Shown here in pieces: positions 39,859 to 49,789 of a stretch of 64,000 nt of DNA. The stretch spans positions 146,248,067-146,312,066 of the forward strand of contig NC_079211.1 in assembly GCF_029633865.1 (NCBI RefSeq), written 5' to 3'. The notes below the pieces were generated by a model. The model worked only from the letters and a program-made list of their open reading frames with translations, was not told the origin of the DNA and did no database searches. The position numbers were made by a program, and so were the translations under genes. The stretch's first letter is position 1; every line of letters begins with the position of its first letter. This DNA comes from Lampris incognitus. Taxonomy: Eukaryota > Chordata > Actinopteri > Lampriformes > Lampridae.

Positions 39859-41039
39859 TGCACCCCTTCATTCTTATAACTGTGTCAAACTTTGTAACCC
39901 CTGACGCTGTATTGTTTCTTTGATATCCCTTTTACTGTTACATGCATTTTGTACTTCTGATATTGTGGCGGACACTAGGGACTGTGTCTCTCACCCAGCA
40001 GGGCTGCGAGATGAGGGCGTGGTTTACATCAGAGGCGTGGTTTACGTTCCCGGGCTCTCTGCTGCAGGGTTGTTCCTGTTTCAGTTGGGTTTTGGAGCTG
40101 AGGGATGAGGTTCAAACTCGCCTTCGTCTCCACTGTGTTTTTCCTCATGCTGCCACAATGTTGAATTAAAACAAAATAATCCGGCTAAATGTAGCCCGCT
40201 TTTAGACCGAACTGTTGAACTCTTACGAACTCTTCGTTATGGTCACACCTATGCGTCCGCTTAATGTCAATAAGGTCGAATTTAATTACATAACCAAAAC
40301 GACTGTAACTGTGTAAGTCGCTTCTTTATTTTTCCGCTATAAATTATTATGATTATTATTATTGTAAACTACTAATAAAGCACGTTAGCCCATAGCTAAC
40401 GTGTCTGACCCTTTAGCCGAGCGGTTAGTGATCCCGACTTGTAGTGCAGTACACCTTGTATCGAATCCCGCGCCGGGCAACAAAATAACCGGTTATACTG
40501 CTATTGGATACTATTATCACTGTGACTATTAATCCACTACGTATCATTAAGTTCCTCACTGACGGTTCGAAGACGGCGCTGTTCGCCGCGCTGACGTTAC
40601 AGTGACGTCAGTACTTCCAGAGGCGGCCCTGGGGGGGGGGCTCGTAGGGGCTTAAGCCCACACAGACGCGGGGAGAACATGCAAAGCCCACACAGAGTCA
40701 CACTCTAGGAACTAGGAATAACAATCCTATTTGTTATATAGTTTCTTTTTTTCTTTGAAGTGAAGTCCCTTAGTCCACGCATCATTTACTTTAAGTGGTC
40801 CATATTGTCAATAAACAAAAGAATTATGTTGTCAACACATCCGTGAATAAATCAATCAACATATCACTTGTAAGTAACTAAATTTATACTCTAACATTAT
40901 ACTCTGTATTCTTATAATAATCACTAGCAACAGTAGCTATTCAAATATCCATAACCAAACATTTGAAACTGTATAAACGTTCCACTTCCACATCTCTTAC
41001 CTTCTTTTCTTTTTCCTTTTCTTTTTTCAACCAGACCTT
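39859..41039. other. Intergenic, tRNA-like motif and SINE scrap
   Basis: A tRNA-like stretch at about 40411-40483 (box A tagccgagcgg, box B tatcgaatcccg) and a scrap of family A SINE at about 40655-40698 (acacagacgcggggagaaca). The polypurine/pyrimidine run at about 40997-41030 (aagaaaagg repeats on the minus strand) may be the gypsy polypurine tract. The remaining AT-rich part may hold that element's decayed LTR. Confidence 0.5.
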
Positions 41040-41814
41040 ACGCTATTCTCAGTCTTTGCAAGAGTCCCAAACCCGTATTCTTATCACTTAGGTAGCGAAG
41101 TCTGATAATCTGACGACTCGACCTTGTAGTGATAGTGTGTTGGTCCCCTGCTTGACTCCGATCTACCTCTTCCACTCTTGGTGCGTGTCTTGGTGCGTGT
41201 CTCTCAGTCCCTATCTGAGATGACGACGATTCCTTCTCAGAACACTTCCTGACTCCAGCTCCACCTCATACCATCTGTGGCCCACTGCTTTCATCACCTT
41301 TGCCACTCTCCAGACCTTATGTGGTTCAAAAGGTTGAACACTCACACTGTCACCTTTTTTAAGAGGGTCCAAGTCCTTTGCTGTGCGGTTGTAGTACTTC
41401 TGCTGTCTCTGTCTGTTGTGCATCAGTCCTTGTGTGTTGGCCATTATCACCGGCTCCAGCAGAGTGTCTGTGGTAGGAAGAAGGGTCCTTGTCCTCCTAT
41501 TCAGTAGTCTCTGTGCTGTGCTCGTGTCAAGACCTTGGCTCGGTGTGTTGCGATGGTCCAATATAGCCAAGTATAGATCCTGTCTTGCAGCCATAGCTTT
41601 CAGCATGGGACGCTTGGCTGTTTTTACAGCTGACTCAGCTTTACCATTGCTCTGGGCGTATCCAGGTGAGGATGTCCTGTGTTCAAACTCCCACATTTGA
41701 CTGAATTGCTGAAACTCTTGAGACACATATTGCGGTCCGTTGTCCGAAATGACAACATCTGGTATCCCCTGTCGTGCAGGTGGGCCTGTAGCTTTCTGAT
41801 CACTGCCCAGAAAA

Positions 41815-43490
41815 CATGCCTCTTTGGGGCCCATGTGGGGCCACTGCGGGCAGGAACATGCTGGTGCCCGTTACCGGCATGAAATGTGGGGCACATGTGG
41901 GCCCCACACTAAAGGCCCCTGGTGGGGCCCCAGTGGGCAGCCCACACTCAGCCCAGAGTGTGGGCTGCCCACATTCAGCAGAGTGGGCCCTCAGTGGGAC
42001 CCATTGTGGGCCCTCAGCATGCCCATAGTATGCCCACACTTTGGGCTGGGAGCAGTGGTCCCACACGGGCTCATAGTGCCCCATGTGTACCTGGTATGCT
42101 AGTGACATTTATTGACAGCCAGCTCAAGCAAAAAAATGAAGAAAATATAAATTATACCAAGAAAGAATTTATTGAAAATTGGAAACAATTGGAATTGAAA
42201 AACAAAACTATATACCACATTAAATGCTTTTATAAAACAGAACAACAAACATAGAACCACATTTGAACACAATAAGAACATTGAATTTAAAAAAAACCCA
42301 AACATTAAATCTATTTGTTTTTTGCTCCCTCTGCTCCTTACTCCGTCCCTATCCCTGGCATTTCTGAGCCACATTTTGATGGCAGCTTCCACCTCGGATA
42401 CTGTGGCCCGGCTGCTTTTTGTCACAGCATCTGAAGAAAACAACAATTGAAATGTAAGCGCACAGTATGAGTTAGCCACAGGTGGTGCATTTAATCTAGC
42501 CTGGGATTCCATTCACCTGTTGGGGTGGAGGCAAATCTCCAACAGAGATGTCTTGAAACCTGGGCAAGTAAAGCCAAAATTATCTGTATGTGACCGTGTT
42601 TTTTAATTTAGGCAAACTGACACTTTGATTGTCCCGTGGACTCGGGCGGGGCAAAATTCAATCCAACTTCTTGGGGTATTTAAAGTAATGAGGACTGGCA
42701 CCACCTCGTGACCAAGCCCAAACTGAACCAGGGCTATAGGCTATAGGCTATAGTTACTTGTGTACTGCTAGAGTGATGGAGTGTGTCAAGTGTATTACTG
42801 CACACATGCACAACATGTCAGATGTATTGCAGACTATATGAGACTACAATAAGCTGGTGTGTGTGTATGTTTGCTAAATTTCTGATGGTTTCTGATAGTA
42901 ATAGTTAATCTGTAATTAAGTTGGTTAAAAAAACAGCATGAGCTGCTCTATGGGAACATTTAAGGGACAAAAAATTTACAAAAAAACTAGTGTTCTTTCT
43001 CTTAACTATAATATGAAACAGCTGCAACAAACCGAAAAGTTGAGACGGTACTTGTCTTGTTGGATGGGCAGTTTTAGTTAATTATGGGATGGACCGGTTA
43101 TACCTTGGACAACTTGTTTACATTTTACTGTCATTTTTGCAGAGGTCTGACTATATACAGCATTGGGCATGGGCGGTAAATAAAAAGTTCGAGTACCGCT
43201 TACCCTAAAGCAGTTGTAATCTTAAAACGTTTTAACTGTACTGTCAACAGGGGGTTGACCTCAAAGGTCAAAACTGCTGTGGGCCCCGCATGGGCTAACC
43301 CACAGAGGGCCCATGTGGGCTTACTGTGGGCAAGCCCAACTGTGGTCTTGCCCACAGTAAGCCCACATAGGTGCCTCAAAGGGCAAAACTGCAGTGGGAC
43401 CCACATGGGCTAACCCACAGAGGGCCCATGTGGGCTTACTGTGGGCAAGAGCACAGTTGGGCTTGCCCACAATAAATTGGGGAATTGGGG
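41815..43490. mobile_element. About 1.7-kb insertion in gypsy integrase, GGGCCCATGTGGGC-rich ends
   Basis: It separates gypsy FWEIDYL from IRKLQAHL. Both ends are built of GTGGGCC / GGCCCAC words in both orientations: left ttggggcccatgtggggcca, right acagttgggcttgcccacaa. The 45-bp block ctaacccacagagggcccat... is present twice at the right end (about 43290 and 43410). A minus-strand frame at 42512-42290 encodes TVSEVEAAIKMWLRNARDRD, a small basic helix I have seen at the end of fish transposon proteins but cannot name. Boundaries are approximate. Confidence 0.6.
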
Positions 43491-44007
43491 TTTGTAGATA
43501 ATCTATCTCCCAAAAGTTGGAGTAGTAGTCTACGGTTATCAAGTAGTCTTTGTTACTAAAGGAAAACAGGTCTGTCCCTACCTTGGCCCAAGGTCTGTAT
43601 GCCATATCATGAAGGTGTAGTGTCTCTCTTTGTTGCTTAGGGTCTACTGACCTGCATATGTCACATTTGGAGATGAACATCTTTATGTGCTCATTCATTC
43701 CTTGCCAGTATACACTTTACCTCGCTCTCCTGAGACATCCTTCTACTCCAAGATAGGAGGAGTGGACACGATGAGTGATATCAGCCCTGAGTACATCAGG
43801 TATCACTGCTCTCTCTCCCCTGAATACTATGCCATCCTGAAAACTCAGTTCATCCTGGAATGAGTGGTAGTGCTGGATGTCTACTGGGATGCCATTTTTG
43901 TTCTGTGGCCACCCTGTCAGAATCATGTTTGTTACCCTCTGTAACTTTGTGCCCTCTTCCGTAGCAGATCTAACTGAGCTCAGTCTCTCTGTAGAGATGA
44001 GAAGGTA

Positions 44008-44214
44008 TCTGTGAATGTTCTCATTCATCCAGGTCATGGTTATCCAAAGGAGTTGAGTCAAGTGCAACTGGACTTGGTATATATCCGTGAAGACGTTTCG
44101 CCTCTCATCCAAGAGGCTTCCTCTTCCTTCCTGAGGAAGCCTCTTGGATGAGAGGCGAAACGTCTTCACGGATATATACCAAGTCCAGTTGCACTTGACT
44201 CAACTCCTTTGGAT
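44008..44214. mobile_element. Snap-back element in gypsy, with 13-bp target duplication
   Basis: Target duplication agatgagaaggta at 43995-44007 and 44215-44227. The core is a near-perfect palindrome: aaaggagttgagtcaagtgc...aagaggcttcctc, a short loop ttccttcctgag, then its reverse complement (arms about 76 bp). A unique 36-bp leader (tctgtgaatgttctcattca...) precedes it. The left arm recurs at 63920-64000. Confidence 0.85.
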
Positions 44215-45178
44215 AGATGAGAAGGTAGTTAACCATGTTCACAGTCTCTAACTCTGTCTCAATTTCTCCCTTAGTGCTCTCTGGTAAGTATGCCCCACTC
44301 AGCGTATCTGCCAGCAACATATCTCGGCCTGGTACGTAGATCACTCTGATGTCATACTTTTGCAGCCTCAGTAGCATCCACTGCAGTCTCTTTGGTGCAC
44401 TGAGAAGTGGCTTACTGTGAATATTCTCCAGCGGCTTATGGTCGCTCTGTACAGTCACCTGTCTGCCATAGGTATATTGGTGAAACCTTTCCATCCCAAA
44501 CACTATTGCCAAGCATTCTTCCTCGATTTGGGCATATCCCCTCTCAGTAGGTGTGAGTGCCCTACTACCGTATGCTACTGGTTTACCTCTCTGTGTCAGG
44601 GCTGCTCCCAGTCCTGTTTCTGATGCATCACACTGTAGCGTCAACTCGTCGTTCTGGTTGTAATATTTCAGAACCGGTGCATTGGCTATTTTGTCTTTCA
44701 GCCTCTGAAATGCTTCTTCCTGTACATCTGTCCAGTCCCACATGTTCTCTTTGTGTGTGAGTTGTCTCAAAATCTCACAGTCATCTGACAGGTGATCATA
44801 GAATTTTGACAGGTAGTTTACCATACCCACCAGTCTCTGTACCTCCTTTACATCTGTCGGCCTCAACATCTCCCTGACTGCACATACTTTTCCTGGGTCA
44901 ATCCGCAGTCCCTCAGTCGTCAGCAGGTGTCCAATGTAGGGTACTTCCGGTCGTCGTAGCTGGAATTTGTCTATGTTTAGTTTGAGGTTTCGCTCTCTGC
45001 ACCTGGTCAGAAAGCATCTGAGTTTCTCGTTGTGGTCCTGGTTTGCTTCCTCCTGTGTCGCCCCTTCACCTGTGATCAACACATTATCCACTATGATGTA
45101 TACTCCAGGTAAGCCCTCAAGCGCCTGCATGAGCTTCCTTTGGAAGACTTCTGGTGCTGGACTTATACCCATCGGCAT
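44215..45178 (-). pseudogene. gypsy RT-RNase H open segment
   Basis: A continuous frame of about 320 codons covers RT palm/thumb and RNase H. The tribe-typical EVPYIGHLLTTEGLRIDPGK and LVGMVNYLSKFYDHLSDDCE are present. The catalytic box is altered (VDN). It ends where the snap-back element enters. Confidence 0.85.
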
Positions 45179-45252
45179 TCTCAGCCAACGGTACCGGCCA
45201 AATGGGGTGGAAAATGTGGTTAGGTAGCTTGACTCTTCCTCTAATTTGACGT

Positions 45253-45567
45253 GTCAGAGGCCGTACTTTACATCACAAACTTTTTCACAACATGGGTGGG
45301 GCCCTGTGAGGTGTTGGAGCAGCTTTCGGATGTTGTGTACCGGGTGAAACTGTGTGTTCGGGGGCGGGTGGTAGTTCTGCACCGGGACCGTTTGTCACCT
45401 TACCGCCCCTTGGCTGAAGAACCTGCAGATCAGTTTAGCCCACCCGGGACGGTCCCTCCTACACCCACAAGCCCTACCAACCAGACGGACAGTGGGGAAC
45501 AGGGACCCGTGACTCCGTGGCGGCGGAGATGGCTTCCCCTTCGCTATAGGGACTCTGTTGTCGGCTG
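45253..45567 (+). pseudogene. gypsy integrase C-terminus, plus strand (second element)
   Basis: WVGPCEVLEQLSDVVYRVKL and VVVLHRDRLSPYRPLAEEPA are the characteristic C-terminal barrel of fish gypsy integrase. It is followed by a Pro/Ser/Thr-rich tail, a stop and a G-rich tract (taggggggtag) just before the LTR. It abuts the minus-strand gypsy at about 45250, so it is 5'-truncated. Confidence 0.8.
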
Positions 45568-45596
45568 AGGACAGGCGACACGCTGTAGGGGGGTAG

Positions 45597-45923
45597 TGTA
45601 GCGAAGAGGCTACCCCGTTAGAATTGTGCCCTCCTGTTTTACCCATCGGGCACTGCGTTCAGATTGTTAGTTATGTTATTAAATGTTTTGCAAGTGTTTT
45701 ATGTGGTTGCATTACTATTTAGTGTAGTATAATTGTAGTTATCGTTCTGTTATGTTGTGTAACTTTGGTACTGAAACCATGATCGACATTGTTGTTAAGG
45801 TAGAAGACCCCCATGTATTGTGTCTCTTTTTTTTAAAGTTTCCGTCTCTGTGTGAGTTCAATAAAGGAGGCTGAAAAGTTACCTCTGTCACTACTTCCCC
45901 GGCTGCCCCCCTAATTGGCTACA
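45597..45923 (+). mobile_element. gypsy LTR, 327 bp
   Basis: It starts TGTAGCGAAGAGGC and ends AATTGGCTACA, with an internal AATAAA (about 45860). It is preceded by the integrase end and a G-rich polypurine tract. It is followed by ttagagtcagaagtgggatt (45924-45943), which fits a primer-binding site for the 3' end of tRNA-Leu (tgtcagaagtgggatt) with two mismatches. An LTR with both a 3' coding end before it and a primer site after it is unexpected for a single element. Confidence 0.75.
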
Positions 45924-45995
45924 TTAGAGTCAGAAGTGGGATTCCTTGCTGTGACGGTCCGGCTGGGGACGCCCTTTCCCGAAGGAGGAGGGTAG

Positions 45996-46296
45996 TGTAA
46001 CCACACGTGTAAGTAGACACGTTAGCCGTTGGCTAACGGTTCGGACCCTTTAGTCGGCTGATTAACGTTGTCGCCCGTGGTGCTGGAGCCCTAGGTTCGC
46101 GTCCTGGCTGTGGCGAATCTCGAAGGAAAGCGACAATGTAACGATCACGGATGAATAGGCTCGGTAGCCCGCACTTAACGGGTCGGACCCTTTAGTCGGG
46201 TGGTTAACGTCGTCGTCTGCGGTGCAGGAGATTCGGGTTCGCGTCCCGGCTGTGGCGATCCCGGACTGCTCCCCCCCGCCCCCCGAATTTGCTACA
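45996..46296 (+). mobile_element. Second LTR-like repeat with two tRNA-like segments
   Basis: It starts TGTAACCACACG after a purine-rich gaaggaggagggtag and ends GAATTTGCTACA. Inside are two copies of a tRNA-like block, ggaccctttagtcgg...gttaacgt...gggttcgcgtcccggctgtggcg (about 46043-46113 and 46185-46256). A fragment lies at 39585-39712 in reverse. Confidence 0.55.
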
Positions 46297-46436
46297 ATAC
46301 ATTATTTACAGTACGTTCTCTAGCAACCCCACCCAGTTTAATGATAGCGCTTAAAATAGCAGGTGTGGTTGGCTAACGGCTGGTTGGGCGCGTTTAATGA
46401 TCGAAGGTGCATTCTCAACGCAGACGTCAGTGACCA

Positions 46437-47735
46437 GTGTCGTCCGAAACGGATCGTTCCTTGGTCTCCAAACGGCCACGTTTTGTGGATGATCAACCTG
46501 CAACAGCTGATGGCGAGTCTCCTGAAACAAGTTTAGAGACGGGAGATCAGCCAGAGCAGGCGAAGCAGTTTGACGATGCCTCGGCCGACGTGGATGCTAA
46601 CATGGACAGGAAGGGCCAAGACGTCAAATTCTTAAAGCATAGCGATCACAGACGCTTGGGACTCAGCAAAGGAGTTTCAGTAGAAGCTGGTTCGAGCAAT
46701 ATGTCTGGCTGGCCCAAGCTAGCTTAGCAATGTGTCTGGCTGGGCAAAGCTAGCTTAGCGATGTGTCTGGCTGGACCCAGCTAGCTTAGCGATGTGTCTG
46801 GCTGGGCCAAGCGAGCTTAGCGATGTGTCTGGCTGGACCCAGCTAGCTTAGCGATGTGTCTGGCTGGGCCAAGCTAGCTTAGCAATGTGTCTGGCTGGAC
46901 CAAGCTAGCTTAGCAATATGTCTGGCTGGGCCAAGCTAGCTTAGCAATATGTCTGGCTGGACCAAGCTAGCTTAGCAATATCTGTGGCTGGGCCAAGCGA
47001 GCTTAGCGATGTGTCTGGCTGGACCCAGCTAGTTTAGCGATGTGTCTGGCTGGGCCAAGCTGGCTTAGCGATGTGTCTGGCTGGGCCAAGCTAGCTTAGC
47101 AATGTGTCTGGCTGGACCAAGCTAGCTTAGCTATATGTCTGGCTGGGCCAAGCTAGCTTAGCAATATGTCTGGCTGGACCAAGCTAGCTTAGCAATATGT
47201 GTGGCTGGGCCAAGCTAGCTTAGCAATGTGTCTGGCTGGGCCAAGCTGGCTTAGCAATATGTCTGGCCGGGCCAAGCTAGCTTAGCACTATGTCTGGCCG
47301 GGCCAAGCTAGTTTAGCAATATGTCTGGCCGGGCCAAGCTAGCTTAGCAATATGTCTGGCTGGGCCAAGCTAGCATCCTATGCTATGCTAGCATTCTATC
47401 CTGGACCAAGCAACATAGCATCACCAAAGATGCAGCTTTTTGATTTGCATGCAGGCCTTTTTGACGACCAGGTCAGCACAGATTTCATTCCTGGTCATCT
47501 TTCACCACCACCGGCTTCCAGAACCGGCAAAAAGCTACAGCCAAGTTTAAGGCCCATAGCGAACGTGCGGGGCACACATTTTCAATGGAGGCGTGGACGG
47601 AATTCAAAACGAAGCAGGAAGAGTAACCTGGCACTGCTGGCCATAAACGCCAGGAGGACCAACGATTTGGACACTGATGAAATCATCGATGCCTTTGCCA
47701 ACCATCGAAATAACAAGACTTGTGTTGGTGAGTAA
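46437..47735 (+). CDS. Unrecognised reading frame split by a 31-bp minisatellite, possible exon
   Basis: Frame A (46437-46727) reads SSETDRSLVSKRPRFVDDQP...GSSNMSGWPKLA. Frame B (47352-47735) reads MSGWAKLASYAMLAFYPGPS, DLHAGLFDDQVSTDFIPGHL, RGTHFQWRRGRNSKRSRKSN and LALLAINARRTNDLDTDEII, and ends at a perfect donor gtgagt (47730). The block MSGWxKLA is the end of A and the start of B, so the array (46701-47374) probably expanded inside a once continuous coding sequence. There is no ATG at the start of A (a stop lies just upstream), so it would be an internal exon or a decayed gene. I recognise no domain; B is basic in its middle. It could belong to an unknown transposon. Confidence 0.35.
46701..47374 (+). 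repeat. 31-bp minisatellite, about 21 copies
   Basis: Unit tgtctggctgggccaagcta + gcttagcaata. Variants: ggaccc or ggacca for gggcca, gcgatg for gcaata. Since 31 is not a multiple of 3 and each unit carries tag, no frame crosses it. Confidence 0.95.
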
Positions 47736-47767
47736 ATCACAGGAGACGAACGAACTGTTATTTAGAG

Positions 47768-48332
47768 CAGTTTTTCTCAACCGGGGGTCCGCGGACCCCT
47801 AGTGGTCCGTGGTGTAATTGCAAGGGGTCCGTGAAAATAAAATATCTTTGAAAAAAAGATCCTATGACATTTATAGAAACAGGATTATTTTACTCAAATG
47901 TGACTGAGACCTTTATCTACCTAAACTATAAAGGGTAACAGGACTTTTTTCTCTAATTACATCTGTTTCACAAGTGTAATTTATTGTATTTTAATAAGAG
48001 ATCTCGCTCCCGTTTGCATTGTTAAAAGTTACTGCATAAAAATTCTTTTGTTACATATATCTGAAAGTTACTGAATACATATTCTGTTTTGTTACATATA
48101 TCTGAAAGTTACTGCATAAGAATTCTGTTTTGTTAACTATATCTAAGTTTCAACTGAAAGCTCTTATTTTTGCCCCAAAGAGTGAATAAATGCTATAATG
48201 CAATTTAAAATGCAGTTTCTACTGGTTCCATCAAATTGCAACCCCCCTCCCCCAAGATCAGGTGGAGGGGTCCTCAGGGTAGATCAAAAATACGCAGGGG
48301 GTCCAGGACCCCAAAAAGGTTGAGAACCACTG
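47768..48332. mobile_element. hAT-type MITE with 8-bp target duplication
   Basis: Left end cagtttttctcaaccggggg, right end ttggggtcctggacc... reversed, closing gttgagaaccactg. Flanks atttagag (47760-47767) and ctttagag (48333-48340) agree in 7 of 8. No ORF. Confidence 0.9.
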
Positions 48333-48340
48333 CTTTAGAG

Positions 48341-49540
48341 GAATATCTTAATTTAAATGAACATTAGGATTAGCCTGGTGTTGTGATGTTGTAATGTGAC
48401 GTTGGCCTCCTCCTCATGCTCTCTCTCTTTACTCGGAATAGTGTTCACATAGGAAATATTGTCAATTGCTAGAAAGAACAGAATACACAGAGTCCGAGCC
48501 TACATTAGAATTAGACTGTCAGATGTCATTATTCAGTCTTATTCTGTCATTTGTATGCAGGGAGCTCCTCTCAACCCAATTATTTGTGCAACTTAAAAAC
48601 CAGTTTCCTGCTATTTTATATAGTGTTCATAATTGACCAGCACAAGTAGAAATGAAAACAATTGTGACAAGAAGAATTTAGACAGATAAAATAAATTTAT
48701 TTATAAAATGTCAATGAATACAGAACCAGAACAATAATATAAAGTGCATTTCTTTGTTTGTTCAGAGCACAAGGCTCAAACTAGGAATTCAAGCAGTTCC
48801 TTTAACCCTTGGGCACCCCTACAGAAGATCATGACGTTTTACCCTCGGTGCAAAACATGTTCAGTTCCTTAAAAGTGCTATAAAAATATTACACATGAAT
48901 ATTTTTTTCACTTTCAATGCATTAAATCTTTTGACCAACTTCAATACTGATCATAACTATTAAATTTACATGTATTTCTTAAGTAATGTTAACCCTTTAA
49001 TGCCTTTTTGGCAACATAAAACCACAATTATTTAATGAGAAAAACATGAAATATGACATATTTTGCATATACTAATTGCAACCTGGAATTCTTTGGGGGG
49101 GAGGGTGGCAACCCTAGTTAAACCCACCAAATGCCATAATAGTCATTTCAACCAACATTGACATACCCGATCTCAAATGTTCTAACAGGCGCAGACGCTG
49201 AGCTAAACTTCTGCTCTGGAAAGTTAAAAGTTTAGAATTTTAGATTTAGACTATGTGGCAAAATAAATCACATCCTGGTTTTTATAAAAGAAATCATCAC
49301 CTCATGTCAAGAACTATTAGAGCAATTTTATTCAATAACACATTCAGAGATTTATCTGTGAACCAAATATAATAGAAACCAACAACAGGACATTCACCAA
49401 AAAGGAAAGCTATTCTTCTTCTACAGATTTCTGACAAGTGACTGTTCTTCTTCTTCTTCTTCTTCTTCTTCTTCTTCTTCAGTGGGGTCTTCTTCTTGTG
49501 GAGCTCTTTTATGTTATTTTATTTCGTGGCGTTGACGCTG
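48341..49540. other. AT-rich intergenic, (CTT)n
   Basis: No gene recognised. A (TTC)n run lies at 49448-49482. The string gggggggagggtggcaaccc near 49095 may be a transposon scrap. Confidence 0.5.
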
Positions 49541-49694
49541 TGACCCGCCCTACTCTGCCTCTGATTGGTTGATACTCGTGGGTTGCCTTTCATCGATTGG
49601 GTTGGTTAGATTTAGGCATGAGGACTGATGACTGGTTAAGGTTAGGGTAAGAATATCTGGGTCAGCCAATCAGAGGCAGAATAGGGCGGGCTCA
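49541..49694. mobile_element. Small TIR MITE
   Basis: Arms tgacccgccctactctgcct + ctgattggtt and aaccaatcag-type gccaatcagaggcagaatag + ggcgggctca form about 32-bp terminal inverted repeats around a 90-bp core. Confidence 0.75.
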
Positions 49695-49789
49695 CCCCGG
49701 AAAGCCAGCGACGGACCCGAACTACGGCAAGCCGCAAGCAGCATGGCAAGTTGTGGAAATATTATATAGAAGTGAAGGGAAAACGTTTA

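Larger units (their letters stand above)
41211..45250 (-). pseudogene. Ty3/gypsy retrotransposon pol, minus strand, broken by two insertions
   Basis: On the minus strand, from 45250: RT fingers (SSYLTTFSTPFGRYRWLRMP), the palm, RNase H (LTLQCDASETGLGAALTQRG; VTVQSDHKPLENIHSKPL) and the linker, then the integrase zinc-finger side (ADITHRVHSSYLGVEGCLRR; CDICRSVDPKQQ) and catalytic core (KVGTDLFSF ... VDYYSNFWEIDYL). After an insertion it continues with IPDVVISDNGPQYVSQEFQQ and PGYAQSNGKAESAVKTAKRP. The RT box reads YIIVDN where the subfamily has YxxADD, so the second catalytic Asp is Asn. Insertions at 44008-44214 and about 41815-43490, plus a frameshift near 41800, show it is dead. Gag and protease are not present. 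Confidence 0.9.
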
